A stretch of 64,000 nucleotides of DNA from Sulfuritalea sp. (GCA_016716965.1 JADJUP010000018.1:1-64000); one strand, 5' to 3'. Counted from the stretch's first letter, positions 24,096-32,181 are shown. Made by a program: numbers and translations. The notes: generated by a model from the sequence alone, not told the origin.

Positions 24096-25190
24096 ATGGG
24101 CCCGGAAGGGGGTGGCAAACCGGTTCTGATCTTTCCCGGGGGAATGCCGCGTTCGCTCGACTATCTGCGGAAATGCCAGCGAGAAGGTGTTGCGACCGTA
24201 GGCGCATCGTCATTGAACTACGATGTGGCGAGCACGCAGTATCCGAGCTGGATACAATTGCCTTACGTCAATCATCCGGAGTTCGATGCGGCGCTGGCCC
24301 GGGCGATACGTGAGCTCGGCATCGGTGGCGTCTATTCGCCGAATCCGGTGGTCTGGAACCACCTGAATGCCGTCCTCGGCATCCTGGCGCCGGGCGTTCC
24401 ACTGGTCAATGATTCGCCGATCGACGATGCCCTGGCCGGCTTCCGTGCCGCACGGACACGGGCGCGCGAACTGCTCGACCACCCGCTGCCGGTCGATGTC
24501 GGCCAGTCGGGCAGGGCTGCCGTCGACGAAATCGAACTTGCTGCGATGTTTCGCCACGCCGATGCCATTCCCGGCATGTGCGACCACGAGAAGGCCTGTG
24601 CCCTGCACGAGATCGCGCGCCATTGCGTCGCCGGAGACGTGGTGGAAATCGGCAGCTGGTGGGGCAAGTCGGCATTTCTGCTGGCGCGGCTGGCCAGGCT
24701 CTACGGCATCGGCAAGCTGCTTTGCGTCGATCCCTGGTCGAACCAGCACCTGGTTCAGGAGGACGCGACGGGCATCGTCGATGGCGGGTCGGCGATGGTC
24801 GACGCGGGCGAGGCGCTGGCCGTGTTCGAGATGAATCTTTTGCCCTACAGCGCAAACCACGTGAACTATCTGCGCATGCCGTCGATCGAAGCTGCGGCGT
24901 TCTACCGAAAAAGTCGGTGCGTGACGACGCCACGTTTCGGCAGCGTGGACTACGAAGGCCGCATCGCGTTGCTGCACATCGACGGTAACCACGCGCATGC
25001 GGCCGTCCAGGCCGACGTCGCGGCATGGACCGGGCTGGTGGCCAGCGGTGGCTGGATGGTGCTCGACGACTACACCTGGCCCTTCGGCGACGGACCACGC
25101 AGGGCAGGGGACGCTTTCCTCGCCGAAAACGGACACAATGTGGCGACCGCATTCACCATGGGCGGCGCGCTCTTCATCAGGTTGGCGTGA
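24096..25190 (+). CDS. Two-part protein: pre-ATP-grasp-like N-terminus and methyltransferase C-terminus
   Basis: 364 aa. The first about 110 residues (PVLIFPGGMPRSLDYLRKCQ, GVATVGASSLNYDVASTQYP, GVYSPNPVVWNHLN) look like a nucleotide-fold lead domain such as precedes ATP-grasp enzymes, but no ATP-grasp domain follows. From about 165 a class I methyltransferase-like domain begins (DVVEIGSWWGKSAFLLARLA, LLCVDPWSNQHLV) and ends with ALLHIDGNHAHAAVQADVAA and GGWMVLDDYTWPFGDG, like family Methyltransf_24. GGAG lies 9 nt before the ATG at 24096; an ATG at 24087 is less well placed. It is the last gene of the glycan island. Confidence 0.75.
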   Translation: MGPEGGGKPVLIFPGGMPRSLDYLRKCQREGVATVGASSLNYDVASTQYPSWIQLPYVNHPEFDAALARAIRELGIGGVYSPNPVVWNHLNAVLGILAPGVPLVNDSPIDDALAGFRAARTRARELLDHPLPVDVGQSGRAAVDEIELAAMFRHADAIPGMCDHEKACALHEIARHCVAGDVVEIGSWWGKSAFLLARLARLYGIGKLLCVDPWSNQHLVQEDATGIVDGGSAMVDAGEALAVFEMNLLPYSANHVNYLRMPSIEAAAFYRKSRCVTTPRFGSVDYEGRIALLHIDGNHAHAAVQADVAAWTGLVASGGWMVLDDYTWPFGDGPRRAGDAFLAENGHNVATAFTMGGALFIRLA

Positions 25191-25272
25191 CTTCAGTGGC
25201 GCGGCTGTTGGGGACGGAAAGCGCAAACGCGCCACGAAACGCCGTCGTGCGGCATTTCGCTGGCGTGTTTCC

Positions 25273-25293
25273 CAGGCCGGTAAAGCTGGCCTG
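25273..25293. terminator. Hairpin between convergent glycan island and flaG
   Basis: CAGGCCGG-TAAAG-CTGGCCTG forms an 8-bp stem (one G-T pair) with a 5-nt loop in the short gap between two converging transcripts. There is no strong U run on either side, so it is only a candidate terminator. Confidence 0.4.
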
Positions 25294-25297
25294 ATTC

Positions 25298-25693
25298 TCA
25301 GGCTTTCTGCTTGAGCAGAAAGCCCTGCTGGAACTCCCCTATCGAGCGCGAGATCGCAAGGGTCTCGTCGGACGGAATCTGCCGGATCAACTCTCCGGTC
25401 TCGGTATCGGTAAGCCGGACGACGAGCCTGTGGGTGTCGTCATCCATGCTGAATTCGAGGTTCCGGTTGGACTGCTGCATCACCTTGTTGATTTCGCTGA
25501 CCGCTGCCTTGAGCTGTTCTGGCGTTGGCTGTCGTGTCGCTTCGGTGGCTGCAGCGGCTTGTGAGGATTCGACGCCAGCAGGCGCGCGGACGGGGCGCGT
25601 GGTGCCGGCAGGTACTGTCCTCGCCCCGTCATCCTTGGCGCGCGTGCCGACCTGGGGATCCAGGTTCGGCCCGTTAGCAGGCGAGATTGTCAT
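25298..25693 (-). CDS. flaG: FlaG-family flagellar protein
   Basis: 131 aa. A low-complexity N-terminal half is followed by the FlaG domain: AVSEINKVMQQSNRNLEFSM, THRLVVRLTDTETGELIRQI and SRSIGEFQQGFLLKQKA at the end. FlaG proteins influence filament length and are commonly encoded between flagellin and fliD genes. The ATG at 25691-25693 has AAGGAG 8 nt ahead. It lies downstream of the third flagellin on the same strand, after a long hairpin, so it may have separate or read-through expression. Confidence 0.88.
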   Translation of the reverse strand: MTISPANGPNLDPQVGTRAKDDGARTVPAGTTRPVRAPAGVESSQAAAATEATRQPTPEQLKAAVSEINKVMQQSNRNLEFSMDDDTHRLVVRLTDTETGELIRQIPSDETLAISRSIGEFQQGFLLKQKA

Positions 25694-25806
25694 GATGAAT
25701 CTCCTTCGCACCTTTTGCCGGCCCTCGACCGATGTTGGTCAAGAGCCGCAATGTTTCCTTAAGTACTTGGCCAATCATCAGAATCGAGATTCAACTGAGT
25801 GGACTT

Positions 25807-25839
25807 AATCCGGGGTAGCAGTTGCCCGCTCCCCGGATT
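25807..25839 (-). terminator. Hairpin downstream of the flagellin genes
   Basis: AATCCGGGG (25807-25815) and CCCCGGATT (25831-25839) form a perfect 9-bp stem with a 15-nt loop, 45 nt after the last flagellin stop. No T run follows on the minus strand. It could terminate the flagellin transcript or protect its 3' end. Confidence 0.5.
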
Positions 25840-25883
25840 CCACGGAATCATCATCGATCCCTTCGACTGGCCGCTATTCCTGA

Positions 25884-26600
25884 TTAGCGCAGCAAGCTGA
25901 GGACGCTGTTCGGAATCTGGTTGGCTTGCGCCAGCATTGCCGTACCCGCCTGTTGCAGAATCTGGTTGCGGATCATGTTGGTGGTTTCCACGGCGTAGTC
26001 GGTATCCATCACCCGGCTGTAGGCGGCCGCGGTATTCACCGACTGCACGCCCAGGTTGGCGACGGCGGACGAGAAGGTGGCCATGTCGGCGCCGTAGGTG
26101 GCGCGGGCGGTGGTGACAGCCGTGATCGCGGCGTCGATCTGGGTGATGGCCAAGCCGGCCGCGATGGTGGCCTTGGTGCCGGCGCCGGTGAAGGTGCCGC
26201 CGTTGGAATTCACTACAACCGTGCCGGTGTTGCCTGCCAGGGCCAGGATGCGGGTGTTTTCCGCGACCAGGGCTGTTGCCTCGGAACCGGAGGCGGTGCC
26301 GCCGAGCTGCACGGCGATTTCACGCTGGCGCTGCAGGTTTTCAAGGACCTGCTGGTGGTAACCGTCGTTGATCTGGGCGGTCGAGATGCCGTCGTTGGCA
26401 TTGCGCATGGCCTGGTTGGCGCCGCGCACCTGGCTGTCGTAGCCGGCGGCGGTGACCATGCCGGTGGGGTCGTCCTTGGCGCTGTTGATGCGCAGGCCGG
26501 AGGACAGGCGTTGCATGGCGGTTTGCAGGCCACTGGCGGACTTGTTCAGGGCTTGTTGGCCGAACAGCGAGGCAACGTTGGTGTTGATTACTTGTGCCAT
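25884..26600 (-). CDS. fliC: Short flagellin, tandem copy 1 (promoter-distal)
   Basis: 238 aa, among the shortest flagellins; most have 270-500. The N-terminal D0/D1 part (MAQVINTNVASLFGQQALNK, RLSSGLRINSAKDDPTGM, ANDGISTAQI) and C-terminal part (AAAYSRVMDTDYAVETTNMI, MLAQANQIPNSVLSLLR) are conserved, with almost no D2/D3. The stretch after SAKDD is PTGMVTAAGYDSQ instead of the common AAGLAI-type sequence. It differs from the other copies mainly at about residues 107-165. AAGGAG lies 8 nt before the ATG. Exported by the flagellar type III apparatus; a likely target of the glycosyltransferases nearby. Confidence 0.93.
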   Translation of the reverse strand: MAQVINTNVASLFGQQALNKSASGLQTAMQRLSSGLRINSAKDDPTGMVTAAGYDSQVRGANQAMRNANDGISTAQINDGYHQQVLENLQRQREIAVQLGGTASGSEATALVAENTRILALAGNTGTVVVNSNGGTFTGAGTKATIAAGLAITQIDAAITAVTTARATYGADMATFSSAVANLGVQSVNTAAAYSRVMDTDYAVETTNMIRNQILQQAGTAMLAQANQIPNSVLSLLR

Positions 26601-26626
26601 GATATTTCTCCTTGGTCAGTTCCGGA

Positions 26627-27343
26627 TCAGCGCAGCAAGCTGAGGACGCTGTTCGGAATCTGGTTGGCTTGCGCCAGCATTGCCGTACCCGCCTGTTGCA
26701 GAATCTGGTTGCGGATCATGTTGGTGGTTTCCACGGCGTAGTCGGTATCCATCACCCGGCTGTAGGCGGCCGCGGTATTCACCGACTGCACGCCCAGGTT
26801 GGCAACGGCGGACGAGAAGGTCGCCATGTCGGCGCCGTAGGTGGCGCGGGCTGTTGTTACCAGGGCGATGTCGGCATCGATCACCGCGATCGCTCCAGTA
26901 CCCGTCAGCGAAGCCTTGGTACCGGTGCCGGCAAGGGTTCCGCCGTTCGAATTCACCACCACGCTGCCGGTGTTGCCGGCGAGACCGAGAATCCGGGTGT
27001 TTTCAGCCGCCAGCGCGGTGAATTCGGAGCCGGAGGCCGTGCCGCCGAGCTGCACCGCGATTTCGCGGATGCGCTGCAGGTTTTCAAGGACCTGCTGGTG
27101 GTAACCGTCGTTGATCTGGGCGGTCGAGATGCCGTCGTTGGCATTGCGCATGGCCTGATTGGCGCCGCGCACCTGGCTGTCGTAGCCGGCGGCGGTGACC
27201 ATGCCGGTGGGGTCGTCCTTGGCGCTGTTGATGCGCAGGCCGGAGGAAAGGCGTTGCATGGCGGTTTGCAGGCCACTGGCGGACTTGTTCAGGGCTTGTT
27301 GGCCGAACAGCGAGGCAACGTTGGTGTTGATTACTTGTGCCAT
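26627..27343 (-). CDS. fliC: Short flagellin, tandem copy 2 (middle)
   Basis: 238 aa, matching copies 1 and 3 over the terminal domains and differing in the core: residues about 107-165 read FTALAAENTRILGLAGNTGS and TLAGTGTKASLTGTGAIAVI. It also has QRIREIAV (the usual flagellin form) where copies 1 and 3 have QRQREIAV. It is the most divergent of the three. The 26-nt spacer and ribosome site are nearly the same as those of copy 1, and no separate promoter is visible. Confidence 0.93.
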   Translation of the reverse strand: MAQVINTNVASLFGQQALNKSASGLQTAMQRLSSGLRINSAKDDPTGMVTAAGYDSQVRGANQAMRNANDGISTAQINDGYHQQVLENLQRIREIAVQLGGTASGSEFTALAAENTRILGLAGNTGSVVVNSNGGTLAGTGTKASLTGTGAIAVIDADIALVTTARATYGADMATFSSAVANLGVQSVNTAAAYSRVMDTDYAVETTNMIRNQILQQAGTAMLAQANQIPNSVLSLLR

Positions 27344-27369
27344 GATATTTCTCCTTGGTCAGTCTTGGA

Positions 27370-28086
27370 TCAGCGCAGCAAGCTGAGCACGCTGTTCGGA
27401 ATCTGGTTGGCTTGCGCCAGCATGGCCGTACCCGCCTGTTGCAGAATCTGGTTGCGGATCATGTTGGTGGTTTCCACGGCGTAGTCGGTATCCATCACCC
27501 GGCTGTAGGCGGCCGCGGTATTCACCGACTGCACGCCCAGGTTGGCGACGGCGGACGAGAAGGTCGCCATGTCGGCGCCGTAGGTGGCGCGGGCGGTCGT
27601 GACGGCGGTGATCGCGGTGTCAATGGCGCCGACGGTCAGGCCGGCGACGATGGTGGCCTTGGTGCCGGCGCCGGTGAAGGTGCCGCCGTTGGAATTCACC
27701 ACGACCGTGCCGGTGTTGCCTGCCAGGGCCAGGATGCGGGTGTTTTCCGCTACCAGGGCGTTGGCTTCCGCGCCGGAGGCGGTGCCGCCGAGCTGCACGG
27801 CGATTTCACGCTGGCGCTGCAGGTTTTCAAGGACCTGCTGGTGGTAACCGTCGTTGATCTGGGCGGTCGAGATGCCGTCGTTGGCATTGCGCATGGCCTG
27901 GTTGGCGCCGCGCACCTGGCTGTCGTAGCCGGCGGCGGTGACCATGCCGGTGGGGTCGTCCTTGGCGCTGTTGATGCGCAGACCGGAGGAAAGGCGTTGC
28001 ATGGCGGTTTGCAGGCCACTCGCCGACTTGTTCAGGGCCTGTTGGCCGAACAGCGAGGCAACGTTGGTGTTGATTACTTGTGCCAT
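27370..28086 (-). CDS. fliC: Short flagellin, tandem copy 3 (promoter-proximal)
   Basis: 238 aa, closest to copy 1; the core reads TFTGAGTKATIVAGLTVGAI and ASGAEANALVAEN. It lies directly behind the sigma-28 promoter at 28188-28214, so it should be the most strongly expressed of the three. The three genes repeat at an exact period of 743 bp. Its ribosome site (AAAGGAG) and leader differ from the spacers before copies 1 and 2. Confidence 0.93.
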   Translation of the reverse strand: MAQVINTNVASLFGQQALNKSASGLQTAMQRLSSGLRINSAKDDPTGMVTAAGYDSQVRGANQAMRNANDGISTAQINDGYHQQVLENLQRQREIAVQLGGTASGAEANALVAENTRILALAGNTGTVVVNSNGGTFTGAGTKATIVAGLTVGAIDTAITAVTTARATYGADMATFSSAVANLGVQSVNTAAAYSRVMDTDYAVETTNMIRNQILQQAGTAMLAQANQIPNSVLSLLR

Positions 28087-28187
28087 GATGGTTCTCCTTT
28101 GCTGGCTCTACGTTCATTGACGGCTTCGTTGCCATCCGCTTCGGTTTGCCCCGGTTTGGTGAGGCCTTGTAACCGCAGTTGGAAGCC

Positions 28188-28214
28188 TTAACGGTTGGTC
28201 AAATGAAAACTTTA
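28188..28214 (-). promoter_or_regulatory. Sigma-28 (FliA) promoter for the flagellin genes
   Basis: On the minus strand TAAA (28211-28214) is followed, after exactly 15 nt, by ACCGTTAA (28188-28195). The FliA consensus is TAAA-N15-GCCGATAA; six of eight -10 positions match. It lies about 100 nt upstream of the first flagellin start. Confidence 0.8.
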
Positions 28215-28222
28215 GGGTCATC

Positions 28223-28238
28223 TGGCGAAGCACTTGCA
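28223..28238 (+). promoter_or_regulatory. Possible sigma-54 promoter for fliD
   Basis: TGGCGAAGCACTTGCA has GG and GC at the correct -24/-12 spacing and matches TGGC and TTGCA of the consensus, but not the ACG in between. It lies 165 nt before fliD. Confidence 0.45.
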
Positions 28239-28402
28239 AATCGGTTTGGATCCGCCTTATATATGGAGGCTAGATCGGGGTCGGTTTCCTTTGCCCCGTG
28301 GCACCAGCAGCTCGAAATCCGCGAAATCCGGGCAGGCAGGAAGTTTCCCCTCAAGATTTCCTGAATGTTTCCGATATAGTTTCCATACTGGAGTAAACAG
28401 AC

Positions 28403-29788
28403 ATGGCAACCATTTCATCACCAGGGCTTGCGACCGGCCTCGACGTCAACAGCATCATCGAGAAGCTGATGGAGCTCGAACGTCAGCCGCTGACCCGGCT
28501 GACCAACAAGGAATCCACCTATCAGGCCAAGATCACGGCCTACGGGTCGGTGAAAAGTGCCCTTTCGACCCTGCAGACGGCGGCAACGACCCTGGCGGAT
28601 GCCACCACGTTTTCCGGAAAGTCGGCAACCGTCTCCGATTCGACGGTACTTTCAGCCGCTGCGTCGAGTACCGCCGCGGCCGGCAACTACAGCATCAGCG
28701 TCACTCAACTGGCGAAGTTCCACACCCTGCGCAGCAATACCGATTACGCGGCGACCACAGACACCTTCAATACCGGCAACCTCGCGATTTCGATCGGGGG
28801 CGGCGCTGCCGTGGATGTGCCGATCAACGGCACGAACAACACGCTGGCCGGGATTCGCCAGGCGATCAATGATGCCAATGCCGGCGTGAACGCGACCATC
28901 GTCAATGACGGAACCACCAATCGGCTGATGTTGAGTTCCACCACCAGCGGCGCCGTGGGCGCGATTTCGGTCGTGGCCACCGATTCCGGCAGCGGCGGTA
29001 CCCATGCGCTGTCCGGGCTCGACTCTGCCGCGCTGGTGCAGACTCAGGGGGCCGATGATGCGGTAGTGGCGATCAATGGCCTGACCATCACGCGCTCGTC
29101 GAACACCATCACTGATGCCATCGAGGGCGTCACGCTGACGCTCAACAAGGGTACCGCCCTCGAGCCGGGAACCTCGACCCTGAGCATCGCGAACAACACG
29201 GCGGCGACTAAGACTGCGATTGACAGCTTCGTTACCGCCTACAACTCGATCGTGACCATGCTGAAGACCAACTCGGCCTACGATGCGGCGACCCGGAAAG
29301 GCGCAATCCTCAATGCCGAGGGTACCGTGCGCTCGATCCAGGCGGAACTTAGCAATCTGGTGCAAACCAGCGTCACCGGTGTCGCCGGCGGTATCGCCAC
29401 CTTGTCGAGCATAGGCATTTCGGTGCAGACCGATGGCAAGCTCGCCGTCGACAACACCAAGCTGTCGGCAGCCCTGGCCGATCCGACCAAGGATGTCAGC
29501 GCGCTTTTTACCCAGGCAACCGAAGGCAACGAAGGCATCGCCCTCAGATTCAAGACGTCCACCCGGGCACTGATTGCGTTCGATGGGCTGATTGCCGGCA
29601 GGACAGACGGTATCAAGGCCTCCCTGAAGGACATCGACCGCTCCCGAGAGGCCCTGAATGTGCGACTGGTGGGGATCGAAGCTCGGTACCGTGCCCAATT
29701 TACGGCGATGGACGGACTCGCCAGCAGTCTCAACCGGACCAGTCAGTACCTGACCCAGCAGTTGTCCAGCCTCCCATCGATTTCATAA
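28403..29788 (+). CDS. fliD: Flagellar filament cap protein FliD
   Basis: A 461-aa cap protein (hook-associated protein 2) that guides flagellin folding at the filament tip. The N-terminal domain is MATISSPGLATGLDVNSIIE and LMELERQPLTRLTNKESTYQ; the C-terminal domain ends in helical sequence with TSQYLTQQLSSLPSIS. The length is typical. GGAG lies about 10 nt before the ATG. It heads a run fliD-fliS-fliT-fliK-like-flhX. Confidence 0.95.
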   Translation: MATISSPGLATGLDVNSIIEKLMELERQPLTRLTNKESTYQAKITAYGSVKSALSTLQTAATTLADATTFSGKSATVSDSTVLSAAASSTAAAGNYSISVTQLAKFHTLRSNTDYAATTDTFNTGNLAISIGGGAAVDVPINGTNNTLAGIRQAINDANAGVNATIVNDGTTNRLMLSSTTSGAVGAISVVATDSGSGGTHALSGLDSAALVQTQGADDAVVAINGLTITRSSNTITDAIEGVTLTLNKGTALEPGTSTLSIANNTAATKTAIDSFVTAYNSIVTMLKTNSAYDAATRKGAILNAEGTVRSIQAELSNLVQTSVTGVAGGIATLSSIGISVQTDGKLAVDNTKLSAALADPTKDVSALFTQATEGNEGIALRFKTSTRALIAFDGLIAGRTDGIKASLKDIDRSREALNVRLVGIEARYRAQFTAMDGLASSLNRTSQYLTQQLSSLPSIS

Positions 29789-29800
29789 TAAGGAGACATC

Positions 29801-30226
29801 ATGTCGTTCGCTTCCAGCAATTCTGCCCAGACCTATGCCAAGGTGGGCGTCGAAACCGCTGTTGCCGCCGCGGATTCCCACCAATTGATCGTGATGCTTT
29901 TCGATGGGGCCTTGCTCGCCATCGCCAAGGCCGAAGGATTCATGAGCCAAGGAATGATTGCAGAGAAAGGGGAAGCCATTTCGCGCGCGATCGACATCAT
30001 CGCCAACGGCCTGCGGGCAAGCCTGGATTTCTCGGCGGGCGACGAACTGGCTGGCAGGCTGGCTGGACTCTATGACTACATGGGCCTGCGCCTTGTGCAT
30101 GCCAATCTGAAGAACGACCTTGGCGCCTTGCAGGAGGTTAGCCGCCTGCTGGGCGAGATCAAGTCGGCCTGGGAAGAAATAGCTGACGATCCCGCGGTAC
30201 TTTCGGCGAGTAAAGCCGCCGCCTGA
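29801..30226 (+). CDS. fliS: Flagellin export chaperone FliS
   Basis: 141 aa. The FliS signature is clear: QTYAKVGVETAVAAADSHQL, IVMLFDGALLAIAKAEGFM, GEAISRAIDIIANGLRASLD and a C-terminal LGEIKSAWEEI. FliS keeps flagellin unpolymerised in the cytoplasm before export. Start 12 nt after the fliD stop with AAGGAG 6 nt ahead. Confidence 0.94.
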   Translation: MSFASSNSAQTYAKVGVETAVAAADSHQLIVMLFDGALLAIAKAEGFMSQGMIAEKGEAISRAIDIIANGLRASLDFSAGDELAGRLAGLYDYMGLRLVHANLKNDLGALQEVSRLLGEIKSAWEEIADDPAVLSASKAAA

Positions 30227-30234
30227 GCCTTACC

Positions 30235-30612
30235 ATGCTGTCGATGCCAAGCCACATCGACCGCTATGAGGAAATCTGCGTCCTGTCGGCACGGATGGTG
30301 AATGCTGCCCGATCCGGCGAGTGGGATCTCCTGATCGCACTGGAATCCCGCGTTGCAGCCATGCGTGACCGGATGATGGCGGAACCCGAGGTGGTTTCTG
30401 GCGCAGCGATGGCTGCTCCGGAGATCGCCCGCAAGCGCGGGTTGATCCAGCAACTCCTTGATGATGATGCGGAAATCCGGCGCCATACAGAACCCTGGAT
30501 GGAGCATGTGCGCAAACTGCTGGGCGACCATGGTCGCCGCCGCCGGGTGCAGCAAGCCTATGCGGCAACAGACAGTCCGGATACCGCATTCGATAGGGTC
30601 TCGCGGTCATGA
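30235..30612 (+). CDS. fliT: FliT-like flagellar chaperone
   Basis: A 125-aa, all-helical protein: IDRYEEICVLSARMVNAARS, WDLLIALESRVAAMRDRMM and ARKRGLIQQLLDDDAEIRRH resemble the FliT family, which chaperones FliD and can act on flagellar regulators. Sequence conservation in the family is low, so the call rests on size, helix pattern and its place directly after fliS (8-nt gap). Confidence 0.78.
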   Translation: MLSMPSHIDRYEEICVLSARMVNAARSGEWDLLIALESRVAAMRDRMMAEPEVVSGAAMAAPEIARKRGLIQQLLDDDAEIRRHTEPWMEHVRKLLGDHGRRRRVQQAYAATDSPDTAFDRVSRS

Positions 30613-30681
30613 GGCCGCTGTCGGCATGTGCCGTCCGGGAGTGAGTCCGACCGACTTTTCCATCGGATGTGAGGGCGCCCC

Positions 30682-31842
30682 ATGGTGATGATTCCCACCG
30701 ATGTCGGCGTTCAGGTGCGCGCCCAGACCGAGCCGGGACTGGGGCCGGTTCGTGCGATCGCAGAGATCGCTTCCGATCTACCGGATTTGCAGCAGGGGCA
30801 GGTATTTCGCGCCCGAATTCAGGAAGTTCTTCCGGAAAATACCTACAAGGCGCTCGTAGCAGGGCGTTCGCTGACGCTTTCGCTGCCCGAGGGCGCCAAG
30901 GCCGGCGACACGCTCGAACTTGTCGTCGTCGACCGGACGCCGCGCGCCATTGTGGCGCAAGCCGTCCAGGCGGGAGCTGCGGCGCCAGGCGAGCCCTATC
31001 AGCAGGCCAGGCTCTCGTCTGCGGGGCAACTGATCGCCTCACTGTTACCACGCGAAGGCGACACCGTGGTGCCGGCCGCGTTAACACGGGGCCGCCCGGT
31101 CTTGGCTCAGGTTCCTGCCAGCGCGACGGAGATGGCGCGCATGCTGCCCGCGCAACTGGCACAGGCGGTCGGTTCCAGTGGCTTGTTCTACGAAGCCCAT
31201 CAGGTTCAATGGGTGCTTGGCCAGTGGCCGCGCTCCAGGCTTCTCACCGAACCCCAGGGTGAATATTCGCGTGACGGCGCACGTGCCGGATGGCTGCCGT
31301 CGTCCGAGGAGGCATCTCCCCAGGAGTCGGCGCTGGCGGCACGGCGTGCAGGTGCCAACTCCGGCCCGGCCGGTTCCACGTTGCTCCAGTCGCTGTTCGG
31401 CGGCGGTGCGACGGTCGCTACCCCTGCCGTCGAAGAAGCCAGCCAGCAGGCGGGCCAGTCCGCCACGCGGATGATTCCCGAGGACTTGCGCCCCTTGGTG
31501 CAGCAGCAGCTTGAAGCAGCCGCAACACAACGGTTGGCATGGCACGGCGAGATTTGGCCCAGGCAGGAGATGGACTGGGAGATCCAGCGCGATGCGCCGC
31601 AGCGGGACGATGCGAGTGACGGGGAGCTTGCGTGGAACACGAACCTGCGCCTGACTTTGCCGCGGTTGGGCGAGATCGATGCTCGGGTGCAGCTCAGCGG
31701 GCAGACCCTGCGGCTCGACCTGCGAATGGGCAACGCCGACAGCGAAGCCGACCTTCGCCTGGCCCTGCCGTCGTTGCGGCAGGCGCTGGCCGCAGCCGGC
31801 CTGGATCTGCTCGACGCAAAGACCAGCCATGGACAAGCCTGA
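30682..31842 (+). CDS. FliK-like protein (second hook-length-control-type gene)
   Basis: 386 aa. The N-terminal part is poorly conserved with an Ala/Gln-rich middle; the C-terminal about 90 residues (LRLTLPRLGEIDARVQLSGQ, LRLDLRMGNADSEADLRLAL) match the flagellar hook-length control domain. The bona fide fliK is at 60882-62150 inside the fliJ-fliL operon, so this is a second FliK-domain protein; such paralogues are often found next to an flhB-like fragment, as here. The stop overlaps the next gene by 14 nt. The start at 30682 is tentative (weak ribosome site; an ATG at 30688 is possible). Confidence 0.75.
   Translation: MVMIPTDVGVQVRAQTEPGLGPVRAIAEIASDLPDLQQGQVFRARIQEVLPENTYKALVAGRSLTLSLPEGAKAGDTLELVVVDRTPRAIVAQAVQAGAAAPGEPYQQARLSSAGQLIASLLPREGDTVVPAALTRGRPVLAQVPASATEMARMLPAQLAQAVGSSGLFYEAHQVQWVLGQWPRSRLLTEPQGEYSRDGARAGWLPSSEEASPQESALAARRAGANSGPAGSTLLQSLFGGGATVATPAVEEASQQAGQSATRMIPEDLRPLVQQQLEAAATQRLAWHGEIWPRQEMDWEIQRDAPQRDDASDGELAWNTNLRLTLPRLGEIDARVQLSGQTLRLDLRMGNADSEADLRLALPSLRQALAAAGLDLLDAKTSHGQA
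31325..31344 (+). repeat. 20-bp dispersed repeat, copy 4
   Basis: Plus-strand match to AGTCGGCGCYGGCGNYACGG inside the variable middle of the FliK-like gene, read in sense as ESALAAR. Confidence 0.7.
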
Positions 31843-32146
31843 TACCGCATCCCAGCGCACGCTCGCCGTGGCGCTGAAGTACGCCGGTGGCGACTCTGCG
31901 CCGACTGTAGTGGCCAAGGGGCGCGGGCTGATCGCCGACGAAATCGTTGCTCGGGCGAAGGAAAGCGGGGTCTACGTCCATGAATCGCCAGTACTGGTGG
32001 CACTCCTTGCGCAGCTGGATCTGGACCAGCACATCCCGCCGGCGCTTTATCTTGCGGTGGCCGAGTTGCTGGCTTGGCTGTATCAGGTCGAACGTGGCGA
32101 ACCACCGGTGCTTTCCCTGCCCGCCAGCGAGGGCAAACCAAGCTAA
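31829..32146 (+). CDS. FlhB C-terminal-domain-like protein (FlhX type)
   Basis: 105 aa, equivalent to the cytoplasmic FlhB-CC piece alone: LAVALKYAGGDSAPTVVAKG, IADEIVARAKESGVYVHESP and LYLAVAELLAWLYQVE. There is no membrane domain and no NPTH cleavage motif, since the gene begins just after where that motif would be. In other bacteria such FlhX proteins can partly replace the cleaved FlhB tail. It overlaps the end of the FliK-like gene, a pairing that parallels the FlhB-FliK substrate-switch partnership. Confidence 0.85.
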   Translation: MDKPDTASQRTLAVALKYAGGDSAPTVVAKGRGLIADEIVARAKESGVYVHESPVLVALLAQLDLDQHIPPALYLAVAELLAWLYQVERGEPPVLSLPASEGKPS

Positions 32147-32181
32147 AATTGAACGCGAATCTTTCGCAGCCGCCTCCGGAA

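Larger units (their letters stand above)
28087..28402. other. Divergent flagellin-fliD control region
   Basis: 316 bases with no gene. They hold the sigma-28 promoter for the flagellins on the minus strand and, 9 nt further right, a sigma-54-like sequence facing fliD. About 100 nt of flagellin 5' leader and 150 nt of fliD leader are left, in which I see no strong hairpin. Confidence 0.7.

Noticed and set aside
26612..28191. Long plus-strand frames (about 280-290 codons) opposite each flagellin
   Set aside because: They repeat because the flagellin genes repeat; the translations are Gly/Val/His-rich with no domain.
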